The position numbers were made by a program, and so were the translations under genes. A DNA stretch of 64,000 nt, taken from the NCBI GenBank assembly GCA_946811185.2, contig OX328112.1, positions 33,987,323-34,051,322 of the forward strand. The letters are read 5' to 3'. The notes beneath the pieces are model-generated. The model did no database searches. It was given only the letters and a program-made list of their open reading frames with translations, and was not told the origin of the DNA. Positions within the stretch are counted from its first letter, which is position 1, and each line of letters begins with the position of its first letter. This document shows, one piece after another, positions 41,001 to 53,000 of this stretch. This DNA is from Hippopus hippopus (lineage: Eukaryota; Mollusca; Bivalvia; Cardiida; Cardiidae).

Positions 41001-44000
41001 AACAGGCCCAGCAACGGTAGCTATTGGGGGTGGGGGTACTATCATGTTGTCACCTGGGGCGGAAGATGTGGTCGCAGTCTGTGTTTTATTAACCTTGGTT
41101 TCCTCTTTAACAAAGACATTTGTGAAAATCCCGGACATAGACTTCTGTAGTTTCTTACGCCCCTCTCCCTTCGCATGTGACCGCAAGGCACTTTCACCCA
41201 TCCGTGCCACATCGATATTTTTCCTACATGCTAGACAGTGTGCCTGATATGTTCGTTTCCTTTACCCACGGATACCCTTTCGGCCTGTCTCTGCTATAGA
41301 TACACTTTCCCATTACGATAAAGGAAAAAGTTTGAAAGTTGAATTCAGGCTCCTTAGAATCATTTCAACGCCATTTTGGTTTTACTTAGTCTGGATATTG
41401 GAATTGACTTTTTTCACGGATAAAAATGATGCAATCGAACGCAAACCAGTCAGCAAGGGAGGCAACCCAAACATACGAGTACGAACATTTGGACCATGTA
41501 TGTTCGAACTTTGTTTTTGCCCCTAGCACATTCGCCCATTTTTATTGTGGCGCTCTCGCACGTCTGTCATTGCTTAAAACGTGCCGATTTCCTTCTAGAA
41601 AGTCCGCTATTGACGTTTAGGCCGATTTCAAATGTCTTGAATACAAGAAAAAGTGAAATTCAAGTACTTTTCAAGGTGTATGGCCAGTTTACAAGCACTT
41701 TTCAAGGCAAATTTTGTTTTCAAGGACTTTTCAAGACTGCCCTTCATTTTCCAGTACTTTTCAAGCCTGTGCGAACCCTGCCACAAACAGATAAACAGAC
41801 CAACTTCCCAACCAATTAGGTGATTCCAGTATATAAGTCACAAATTCCTTGTGGGGGGACAACAAGTCTCTGTGGTGTGGTAGAGAGATCAGTATATGTT
41901 GCAAAAACTCGTTTCTCGATCATTGTAATATAAATGAGCCATGCTCTTGTAAAAGGAGGCTTAATGCATCTCTGCGATCCAAGTATACCAAGCAAGTCAT
42001 CACCTCATTATGGATCCATAAAATCCATTTTGTCAAACATTCGACTGAATCTAAGGGTAGAGTTGTCCTTTTATATGCAGAAAATTTAAGGATAGCGAAA
42101 GGTTTCGGCCCATGTCAGCCTGCACAGACTGCCATGGATTAATACTTTTCGCAAATGCATTCAGCCACCTTTTCATAGAGCATGGCTCAGGTATGTTTAA
42201 ACTAAAAAGACATCTCTCTCTTTAGACACTTACTGAGTACTCTTCATTTTCTACTTCAGGAATGGAAGGCGACAACAGGGCTGCTCTGGAAGGAAAAATA
42301 CTAGATTTGGATTTGACTGGGGGCTTCGGCTTCTTCTTTTTCTTCTTCCTCTTCTTCTTTTTCACCAGGTTCTCCTCTTCCTCATGCTTCTCTTCCAGTT
42401 TGGCCAAATTCTTTGACGAATGATTATGTAAAGACTTCAGAGGAACATGTATATGAGGGAAAGAAGCTCTTCTGTGACCTGAGGAAGATATATAAAAACG
42501 TCTTTCTACTTCTAACTCTACAACTCCAATTACTTCACAATCTATTGATTGTATTGGAGTTTAATGCCGTTTTAACAGCTAAGGTCATATCACAGCAGTC
42601 AGTGCACCTATGCATGTGTTTCCTGGCTTTCTCACACCAGTAGTGACAAAACTTTCTTTCCAAGTCACTGACTACTTTACTCAAATGCATCAGGTGAGCA
42701 GTCAAAAAATCACCAGAAAGAAAGTTTGCCTAAACTGGGTATCAAACTCACAACCACCAGGTCATGAGTCGGATATGCTAACCACTGAACTACCCTGCTG
42801 GGCTACTTCACAGGCTAAGTATTTCAAAATTAATGGGCAACTAGTAAGAACGTATCACAATATCTACTTATGCAATAATCACACAAGCCTTCAAATTCAC
42901 TTCTAACCAAAGGCAACCATCTAGAGCTTTGAAAAACATTTTGGAAAATGAGAAATTGTGCTGGTGACCAGCAATTTCTTCTTCTCCCATAAATTTTTTC
43001 TACACTTTTAGAGACAAATCTCATTATTTGAACCACTTTTGATTTCGATCTCAGCAAATGCTTTCAATTTGGACAAGTCTAAAATTTTCTCATCTGGTAA
43101 AGAGTTAAGTTTGTTCATAATTGAATGGATGAAAAAGTTATGATGGTAAGTGAAAATATTACCAATGATGTTCACGAGATGAAATAAATTTCGATCTTTC
43201 ACCGAAAAATACAAATATTCTATTTATTTCATGTTTTTAACCCTTTCTGGGAGAAACTTTATCAAGATCCAGTACAGTTCTTTTCAGTTATTCCACGTGG
43301 CGTAACCCTCCACATAGCAACGCATTACAATATTACGTCAAGCGCGAGAAATGTAAGGTAAATGACGTCATATTTCAATCTCAGTTGTGAGTCACGCGCA
43401 TTTTACCTAGGTAACTGGAATATAACAAGAGGGCCATGATGGCCCTGTATCGCTCCACTGGCTATTAAGTAAAAACACTACAAGCCAAACATTACAATAT
43501 TCAGCAAATTGATTTCAAACACAAGGACATGCAAACACTTTTCTATCTAATCCTACGAGAAAGTTGTGATCCATGGGCAAAGCCAATTTTGATCGCAAAG
43601 CTATAATTATTTGAATCCTGGTGGAGGTCCACAATATAAAGCTCCATACCAAATAATTCAGTTCTTGAATGTTATAAACAAGAAGATTTTCAAATTTTTC
43701 TCAATGAAAAGCCCTGTAAAACATGAAACCCATGAGAGGAGAAGATTTTTAAAGAATTCCTTCATTTCTGTATAGTGCAAGAAGCCCCCATTCACCAGAG
43801 CCACGTTTTTTGACAGATCAAAATTTTATGAACAGTTTTTGAAAAGGGTCACCCAAGGAACAATCCTGTGAAATTATTTCGAAATCTGACCAGCGGTTTC
43901 AGAGAAGAAGAATTTTGAAGAATTCCTTCATTTCTATATGGTGCAAGAAGCCCCCATTCACCAGAGCCACATTTTTTGACGGATCAAAATTTTACGAACA

Positions 44001-47000
44001 AATTTTAAAAAGGGTCACCCAAAGAGCATATCTGTGAAATTATTTCAAAATCTGACCTGTGGTTTCAGAGGAGAAGATTTTTAAAGAATTCCCTAAAAAA
44101 TTCCATTTGGTTGCAATGGCAACCAGAGTTTTTGATGGAATCAAATTCTGTGAACAGTTTTTAAAGAGGACCTTCCAAGGAACATTCCAGCCAAGTTTGG
44201 TCCAAATCCGCCCAGTGGTTTAGGAGGAGTTGATGTTTAAAGAATTGTTGACGACACACGACGCACGACGGACACCAGGTGATCCTAAAAGCTCCCCTTG
44301 AGCACTGTGCTCAAGTGAGCTAAAAAGTTAACATACGGATGGACGCACAACGGACAACGGGCCATAACATAAGCCTGCTGGCCTTCGGCCAGTGGAGCTA
44401 AAAAACTTGTCTAGCACCAATCATGTATCACTGCAGCTTGATAATCAAGGGAGGTAAATAGTAACGAACTTTATCTTTCATAAAAAGAGTTATTTCCCTT
44501 GATTAATGTTTAAATTGAAGTGACAATATTTTGAAGCCCATGTTAAACTTGCGATCCCTGGAATGAAGGCAATTTTGACCCCAGACCTACAATATGAAAC
44601 TAGAATGTGTGGTTATAAACAAAAAGATTTTTTAATCTTGCCCAACAGAAAGTCATGTAAAACAAGTTTGCTGAATAAAAGGCCCTGTAAAATATGTGAT
44701 CCATGACACAGGTTTATCAAGTTTTCACTATAAAAGCCAATGTAAAACTTGTGACCCCTGGTGTGGAGTCAAACTTGACCCCCAAAGTTAAAATTTGGGC
44801 CCTCTTGGTAAAGGCCCATTATATAAAGTTACATGCAAAATTTGGTAGCCCTAGGCCTAAATATGGCTATGTACAAGTAGATTATTAAAGTTTCCTTATA
44901 TAAGACCATGTAGAACTTGTGACCCCCTGGGGTGGGGCTACATTTGACCCCCTGGGCTATAATTTGGGCACCCTTGATAGAGACCCCCTAGATAAAGCTA
45001 AATGCAAAATTTGATAGCCCTAGCCCTTATAGCTAGATGCGAAAGATTTTCCTATATAAGCCCGCCCATGTAAAACATGTTACCCCCTGGGGCGAAGTCA
45101 AATTTGACCCTCGGCTATAATTTGGACACCCTTGGTACAGGTCCACTAGATAAAGCTACATGCCAAATTTGGTCGCCCTAGGCCCCATGGCTAGGTAGAA
45201 GAGGAATTTTAAAGTTCTCCCTAAATAAGCCCATGTAAAACTTGTGACCCCCGGGGCGGGGCCAATTTTGACCCCAGGGCTATAAATTGAAGAAACTTGG
45301 TAGAGGTCCACTAGATAAAGCTACATGCCAAATTTGGTAGCCCTTGGCCTTACGGTTTCAGACAAGAAGATTTTCAAAGATTTTCAAAATTTTTCAGTTT
45401 TGTTGCCATGGCAACCAGAGTTTTTGAAGGAATTAAATTCTTTCAAGAAATTCTGAAGAGGACCATGGCAGGATCATTTCTGTGAAGTTTCATCAAAATT
45501 GGATGGGTAGTTTCAGAGAAGAAGACGTTTTAAAAAAACGTTAACGCACGGACGGACGGACGGACGGACGCACGGACGGACGGACTGACGGACGGACAGA
45601 CGGACGGACGCACGACGGACAACAGGCCATGACATAAGCCCGCTGGCCTTCGGCCAGTGGAGCTAAAAATCCGTATTTTCACTGGTCGTACCCGTGGAAT
45701 ATCGAAAAATATTTTCACTGGTATTTCTCAATATCCTACCGGAAAGCATGAAATAAAGAGATGCATAACCCCCTTCTTCCAAAAGTGATGCTTACTTCTC
45801 AATGTAAAAAAAGGTTTGTCATGAGCATTCCCTCTTCAATTTGGTCAGGAGCCTTACTAAACAAGACTCCCATATTTAATTAAACTTCCTTACTTTTAAT
45901 GTCATGTTCCTCCAAGAATCTATCTGATGGGCGGGGCAATTCTGTGACCTCCTGACCTCTGTCTGAAGGGCAACTTTGTCCACTTCCTGACATAAGCTCA
46001 TCTAAACTGAACCTGAAAGACAAAGTCATTTACAATTAGAGATTATGAATGAATTATTTCTATGTTATTTATATAAATACTATGTTTTGTTTCAATTAAA
46101 ACACACACATAGTCTATATTCACCCACTATTCTTGGCTCTTTATTACATGACAAAATTTTTACACTTGTCCTAATTGAAGGAATCACTGACAACATAGTA
46201 AATGTAGTTAAGGAAAGGTAGAAAATGCTGATATCAACATTTTCTCCTTTCCCTCACTTTTTTTCAGCCTCTTTCCCCATGGTCAAAGTTGTGTTACTTT
46301 CTAAATCAAGAATAAGACCAAGAATGAAACCAGGGTCTAAAAAATCCACTCATCCGCTCGTATTTACGAGTAAGAAATGGATGAGGACGAGTGAAATATC
46401 AGTCATGGTCGTCCAACAGGACGACTGGTGAATAGAAGATAGTAAAACAAGTTTTTCAGATGAATATTTCACTTACAGGAGACAAAACGGCCATTCCATT
46501 ATTGAATAAGCGAATTATGGGTATTCAGGAAACCAAATTTTGAAACAGAACATAAAACATGCTGGTCCCCGCTCCAAACAAAGACCGGTTTCAAGTCAGC
46601 CTAATTATATAACCCAGGACCTTTCATTGCAAACAAAAATGTTATAATATGCTTCGGGAAGACCTAATTCAATATGAGCGACTTTGCTATTTATTAAAAC
46701 GAACGGTATTAACATTAACGCAAATACTTTCCCGAAACCAGTTCGAAAAACTGTGTTGTTTTGGCTTCATTAATTTTTGTAACTCGAATGAATAACTGGT
46801 ACCGGTTTTTAATCGGTTGGCGTGAGCCGGACAATTAGAGAGACCACAAATTTCGGAAATCCGTCTGCTGAGGGCAAACTAATCTAACTGCAACTCATGA
46901 CAGCTTTTACCTACAGTCTAATAACACTAATACTAGCTGTTGTGACCTTATTACGTTGAACTTTTAACCCTGATAAACGACAAAGAATGGTGTCAGTGAT

Positions 47001-50000
47001 AAAGCAACAACTTATGAATGAAACAAGAGCGAATCCAGGAGTATCGGATTATGTAAGCACACCTTGTGTTGAAAAGATGATAGGTCATTTCGCCTCGAGC
47101 AAGGATAAACTTGCAGTGAAACAGAATTTGTAAGGAAACATTGCTTTAAAAGAATTTGAAAATTTAGATTGTTTTGCCTTAGAGCAAACTGATCTACATG
47201 CTACTGGTAACAGCCATTTAAAAAAGTAATCTGCCGTTGGTAGTTTAATGTTAGCGAGGTAAAGCGTGTGAAGCAGTGTGGGACAAAGCATGTAGAGTTG
47301 TTTAAGGGTTATGACCCTAGTGGAGAAGCCATTACGTATACATTTTCAGAACGGTCTGGTTATCCTACGCTTGCAACCTTAGAAACCAGACTGTCCATTC
47401 ACAATACTAATCAGCATAGATTTGATTATGCATCTTTCAGCTTAGGATGTATTAAACCTTGGGCTACTAAGCGCGAATTTATGACCTTTTCCGGACATTG
47501 TAGATCAAGATCAGACTGTATACTACATGCTGTCTGATTTTGTATCATTAATCTCCAACAAGAAGATATTTCTCCCCCCCCCCCCCCCAAAAAAAATACC
47601 TTTGAAATAGTACAGAACTGGACTTTTACTGTCAGCTAGAAAGTTTCATTTCACTTATTTAGCATGTTAAGGGTTAAAAATTGTTTTCATAGCCCCTCTT
47701 CCTCTCCCTAAAGGTACGGCTCTACCATTTTACACGCTCACTAACATGTTTCTTTTTGATGACATTCTTAAGACTGGAATCAGTCTATTAACCGTTGGCC
47801 ACACAATCTTGTCTGGCTTTAAAAATGTAGTGGGAAAAACAGCATTCATGTATTAAGCATGTTCTCTTTTTCCTCACAGCGTTTTTTCATCATTTGAAAG
47901 ATTTTCAACATTTTGTCATTTGGTAGAGCTAAACAGAGCATTTTCATAGAGGGGAAAAACCCTGAAACTGCAACACAAAAAACTCACTTAACGTCATATT
48001 CTCCATGTCTGAATCAACTGACCAGGGAAAAAGCTCTTCGGAGAGCGCAGATTCAGACCAGACTGCACAGAACATGTAGTCACTCAAATTTTTGATCTGC
48101 TATTCCTATTTCTTGAGATATCGTAGTCAAGACAGCAATGACCCTGCAATAATTAGGCTGCTTTTCCATGCTTATCAGATCTATTTCATTAATTGAGCGC
48201 GTTAGTGTAAAACTCTCAGTAACATGTTTGCCTCATCAGCATATTGGTTGACTCTCATCCTCTCCATATTCCAGATTAAAAGCACAAGGTTTACTATAGT
48301 AATGCTCTTGCTCATTACAATGATTCAATACAATGGCCCATGTTCTCCAGTGACATGTATAGTCGCTTTTGAAGACAATAAAAGATCAAGATCAGACTGT
48401 CCTTTGAATGCATTGCAGATCAGTATTACAGACATACATATTGAATATCTTAATTGTCTGTTTATGTATAATTCATATGAAAAAAAAAAACTTGACACTG
48501 AAATTGTAATGTTTGGATATTGTTTTTCTGACTCTAAAAGGCCATAACTGAGTGTTTTAACCAAACTTTCCAGTTTCTGATGACCCCGAGGAAGAAGGCT
48601 GTTAAAAACATTGTGGTAAAATGCAAATAACCGTCATTTTCTCCTTTTCTCACAATGTTTTTTTAGCTCACCTCAGCATGAAGTGCTCAGGATGAGCTAT
48701 TGTGATCACTCACCGTCCGTTGGCGTCCGTCGTCCGTCCGTCCGATCACATTTCTTTGTTTACACTCTAGCATCTACAAATATTAACCAATCAGCACCAA
48801 ACTTGGTCAAAATATATATGACCATAAGATCTCGGATGAGTTTGATTATGGGTGTAATCGGACCAGAACTACTGGAGTTATTTGCCCTTGAATTAGAAAA
48901 ATTGCTACATTTGACTTTGTTTACACTCTAGCATCTACAAATATCAACCAATCAGCACCAAACTTGGTCAAAATATATATGACCATAAGATCTCGGATGA
49001 GTTTGATTATGGGTCTAATCTGACTAGAACAACTGGAGTTATTTGCCCTTGAATTAGAAAAATTGCTATATTTGACTTTGTTTACACTCTAGCATCTACA
49101 AATATTAACCAATCAGCACCAAACTTGGTCAAAATATATATGACCATAAGATCTCAGATGAGTTCAATTATGGGTCTAATCGGACCAGAACTACTGGAGT
49201 TATTTGCCCTTGAATTAGAAAAATTGCTATATTTGACTTTGTTTACACTCTAGCATCTACAATTATTAACCAATCAGCACGAAATTTGGTCAAAGTATAC
49301 ATGACCATAAGATCTCGGATGAGTCTGATTATGGGTGTAATCAGACCAGAACAACTGAGTTATTTGCCCTTGAATTAGAAAAATTGCTATATTTGACTCT
49401 GTTTACACTCTAGCATCTACAAATATCAACCAATCAGCACCAAACTTGGTCAAAATATATATGACCATAACAGGGCTCCGGAAAACCGACAAAATGCCGG
49501 TCCAGACCGATTTTTGAGTTGCCGGACCGATTAGAATTGCGAAAACATACCTATAAATCGGTCCGAGTTTTTCAAAGCAATTCTGGATCTATATTTGCGT
49601 ATAACACCAACTGTCAATAAAAATCCACAAAACACAGCTAGGGTTCAGGGTTTTCACACATTACATCCAAGCGTGGAGAATATCCGATAACGAGTTTACC
49701 CGCAAGGCACAGATTAGGTGATTCCCCGCACATGGACTGGTTCTTACGTTGTGTTCGCAGTTGGCCAATATTTTTGTTTCAGTTTCATGCTTGATCGAGC
49801 AAATGATATCGAGTTTGCATAATGTATAATTGGTGCTTGTGAATGGGGTTTAGAACCGACAATAATTTTAAACATGTTTGAAGTTTGAGGCCGCGTCTTT
49901 AAAATACAGGTCATCAAACATTGCGACAATTTTAATTGCCGCTACTCATGAAACAAATTTGTAGTACTTAAGTCTCTGTTAAAATCTCTACAGAGCGATA

Positions 50001-53000
50001 GCGATGACGATCAGATGGCTGAATCACTCTACTGTGCCATGTCATCCTACAAATTTTTATTTTTAACTCACTTTTTTAGTGATATTGCTCAGGTATCACG
50101 TAAATTCCAAGAACGGAATTTACATTATTGTGACCTGCACGAAACTCTAGTTGCTGTGTGCGATTCTATTGAGCAACAATATTTGGTTGAAGAGCCAACC
50201 TATGGTAAAAATTTAGGTGAATTCTTAGAAAGTTACAGAAATGCGCAGACATTTCACGATTTTGAAATAAAACGCCATCCCAGGGATGCTAGGCTACCCG
50301 TAGTCGCGTCTGAATTCTCACGTATTCTCAAAGATAGCATACAGAGTCGGTTTCCTCGGCTAAAAATCTGGGATGCTCTATCTTTAACCCAGAAACGTTC
50401 CCTAAGTCAGTTGAAGAAAAGGCCAAATTTGGCTCTGACAAAATGAATGTTCTGTTGGAGCATTTCGGTGAGAAAAGGGGACCTGATACACCCCCTGTGT
50501 GTGCTGATGGCGCAAAACGAGAATGGTCACTGTTCAAGAATCACATGTTCGCAAAATGCGGAAGAACACCAGCCACCGAAAAGCAGGAAAGGCTGACAAT
50601 GTCTTCCCTCGCCGAGGAAATGCTTTCAGCAGAACATTTTCAAAGGGAATTTCCTAACATGACAAAGCTTTTAGCTATCAGCAGAATACTGCCTGTCAGT
50701 TCTGTAGAGGGTGAACGTGGGTTTTCAAAGCAGAACCTGATCAAGACACGACTGCGATGTAGTCTGAGCGTCGAAATGTTGGACAAATTGATGCGAATTT
50801 CTATCAATGGACCTGCACTTCCTGAATTTGACCCGTTGCCAATATTTCGCACTTGGCGTACTAGAATGAGTGCAGGTCGTCACATTTTCAAAAACACAAA
50901 AGGCCATAACAAACTTTTATAAGTTTAATCTGGACTTTGCTATATGGTAACATTTATGTATATTTCATTGTAAGAATTTAATCAGGATTTAATAAATTAA
51001 TAAATAAAATGAAAAAAAAAAAAAAAATCCCCTGTTGAAGACGGATGTGTTGGGCCTCGACGTGGCACAGGGGCGAACACTGCAATTGAATTATGATTGT
51101 GATCAAGCAGTGGCCAACTGCAACACAACGCTATTGGATGTATAAAAATTGACAAAAGAAAAACGTTGAATGAATGAATAATTTTAATTGTCAAATCGAC
51201 GTCGATGGGCACCTTCTGCTACATTGCCGGAAGTGCAATTTTATACATAACCGGAAGTGTAGGATGCCATGCGTAAACAAGGTACGACTGTCAACTATGC
51301 TTTACTATTGAATATTCGTCTGCGTATGTCATTCTCAATCATGTAAGCTTGAACAAAAATCCATCACAAGAAAGAGAAACCTGCAACAGAAATTGATATA
51401 TATTATGACATTTAAACCAGGCAACGATCGGGGGTGGGGTAGGTCAGAGACATAAACATGCGACTTTATTTATATGCCTCTGGGTACCGAGTAGGGGTAC
51501 AATAGTATTGGAGGAGGGGAAGGGGCCGGCCTGGACCGATTCAGATTGAAAAATTTCCGGAGCCCTGGACCATAAGATCTCGGATGAGTTTGATGATGGG
51601 TGTAATCGGACCAGAACAACTGGAGTTACTTGCCCTTGAATTAGAAAAATTGCTATATTTGACTTTGTTTACACTCTAGCATCTACAATTTTTAACCAAT
51701 CAGCATCAAACTCTGTCAAAATACTTATGACCATAAGATCTCGGATTAGTTCAATTATGGGTCTAATCGGACCAGAACGACTGGAGTTATTTGCCCTTGA
51801 ATTAGAAAGTTCTGTAGAATAGTTCTTTGTCCTGAGCATAACTTTGTCATCTCCAGTCCGATTGACTTGAAACTTGGCATTTGTAGTTGTTGCAATTATA
51901 CGGAGTGCAGTGTGAAAGAACCATAACTCTGCCTCATACTGTCTACGAGTTATTTCCCTTTGATTGTCATTTTTACGGCATTTTCTGCTTGTCCGGAATA
52001 TAACTTTGTCATCTCAAGCCTGAACATCTTCAAATTTGGTATGCATGATTGTTGAAAAATTATGGAGTGCAGTGCACAAGAACCACAACTCTTCCTAGCA
52101 CGAATTTTGAGTTATTCCCCTTTGACCTTCATTTTTATAGCATTTCTTGCTTGTCTGGAGCAAAACTTTGTCATCTAAAGTTGGAATGACATGAAATATG
52201 GTATGCTTATTTGTTGCAATATGTGGAAGTGCAGTGCACAAGAAGTGTAACTCGCCCTTGTGCTGTCTTTGAGTTATTTCCCTTTGATCATCATTTTTAC
52301 AGCATTTAGTGCTTGTCCGGAATATAACTTTGTCATCTCAAGTCAGAACGACTTCAAACTTGGTATGCATGTTTGTTGCAATATTACCGAGTACAGTGAA
52401 CAAGAACAATAACTCTGTCTAGTGCAGCTTTTGAGTAATTCCACTTTGATCTTCATTTTTACAGTATTTCTTGCTTGTCCCGAACGGAACTTTGAAGTCT
52501 CAAGTCAAATTGACTTGAGACTTGGTAAACATGTTTGTTGCACTACCTGCCCTTTGTGATTATTATACCTCCTTGACAACTGACAACTATTTGATTTGTC
52601 GTCTGCAAATACTATCAGTTTGGAGATTCTACATTTGTGTGGAGTGGTAAACAGTTAACTCTTTACCAAACGACAAAATTTAGACATGTCCAAATTGAAA
52701 GCATTTGTAGACGACAAAATAAAAGTGACTCGAAAATTAATTTTTTTTTTCTAGAAAGGTAGAAAACATTGTGGAAAAAGGAGAAAATGCTGGTTACCAG
52801 CATTTTCTCCTTTTCCCGCAATGTTTTCAAAGGCTTTTTTTCTCAGGGTTGTAAAAAGTCAGGATCGTTCGGTAAAGAGTTAAACACTATTGAATAGAAG
52901 GACAGCTTAAATTCTTTTATTAGAAAAGGATAGAGTTACCAATCTAAGAGTAATACTTAACAATTTCTGTTTTGTTCAATTTTTTTAATCTCTATACCAC

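Larger units (their letters stand above)
39827..41850. repeat. 60-bp tandem array, split by a hAT element
   Basis: About 17 units of roughly 60 bp (39827-40827) and one more after the hAT (41781-41850). The core text is CCAACCAATCAGGTGATTCC and CACAAACTGACTGATAAAC. Unit length varies by a few bases. Every unit has a CCAAT pentamer, probably fortuitous. There are no unique spacers, so it is not a CRISPR. Confidence 0.9.
25553..42233. other. SLC4A2-like: Intron between exons C and D, largest complete intron
   Basis: 16.7 kb. It holds, from right to left, a 60-bp tandem array broken by a hAT element (39827-41850) and a MITE broken by a mariner (about 37840-39490). Next come MITEs, a tandem-core element (36202-36907), a TA-flanked TIR element (34787-35089) and a chimeric repeat (34010-34600). 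Then follow a short hairpin-ended repeat (33676-33988), tandem MITEs, a TTAA-flanked element (31273-31753) and two long tandem-core elements (28907-30796, 25933-27735). The stretches 28070-28900, 31760-32690 and 35090-35400 show only scattered repeat fragments, and no exon. Confidence 0.6.
42479..45893. other. SLC4A2-like: Intron between exons B and C
   Basis: 3.4 kb. It holds a SINE (42540-42803), a 5-prime-truncated MITE (about 42905-43108), and two neighbouring tandem-core elements (43424-44326 and 44520-45669) with the tail of a third (44335-44406) between them. I see nothing recognisable in 43110-43420. Confidence 0.65.
48660..52580 (-). mobile_element. Large tandem-core element with two core types, split by a hAT
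   Basis: Read on the minus strand, the end is at 48660 (TTTTTAGCTCACCTCAGCAT, decayed hairpin, CGTCCGTCGTCCGTCCG). Two arrays follow. Five-plus units of about 160 bp carry TTTACACTCTAGCATCTAC and CCAATCAGCACCAAACTTGG (48757-51800, interrupted by the hAT). About five units of similar length carry AACTTTGTCATCTC and GAGTTATTTCCCTTTGA (51830-52560). The far end stops at TACCTCCTTGACAACTG and lacks the AACAAGAGCGGC start seen in the sister copy. Confidence 0.88.

Noticed and set aside
47268..47537. 89-codon plus-strand open frame
   Set aside because: Its end runs through a dispersed repeat with AGATCAAGATCAGACTGT text, and no known motif or splice partner is seen.
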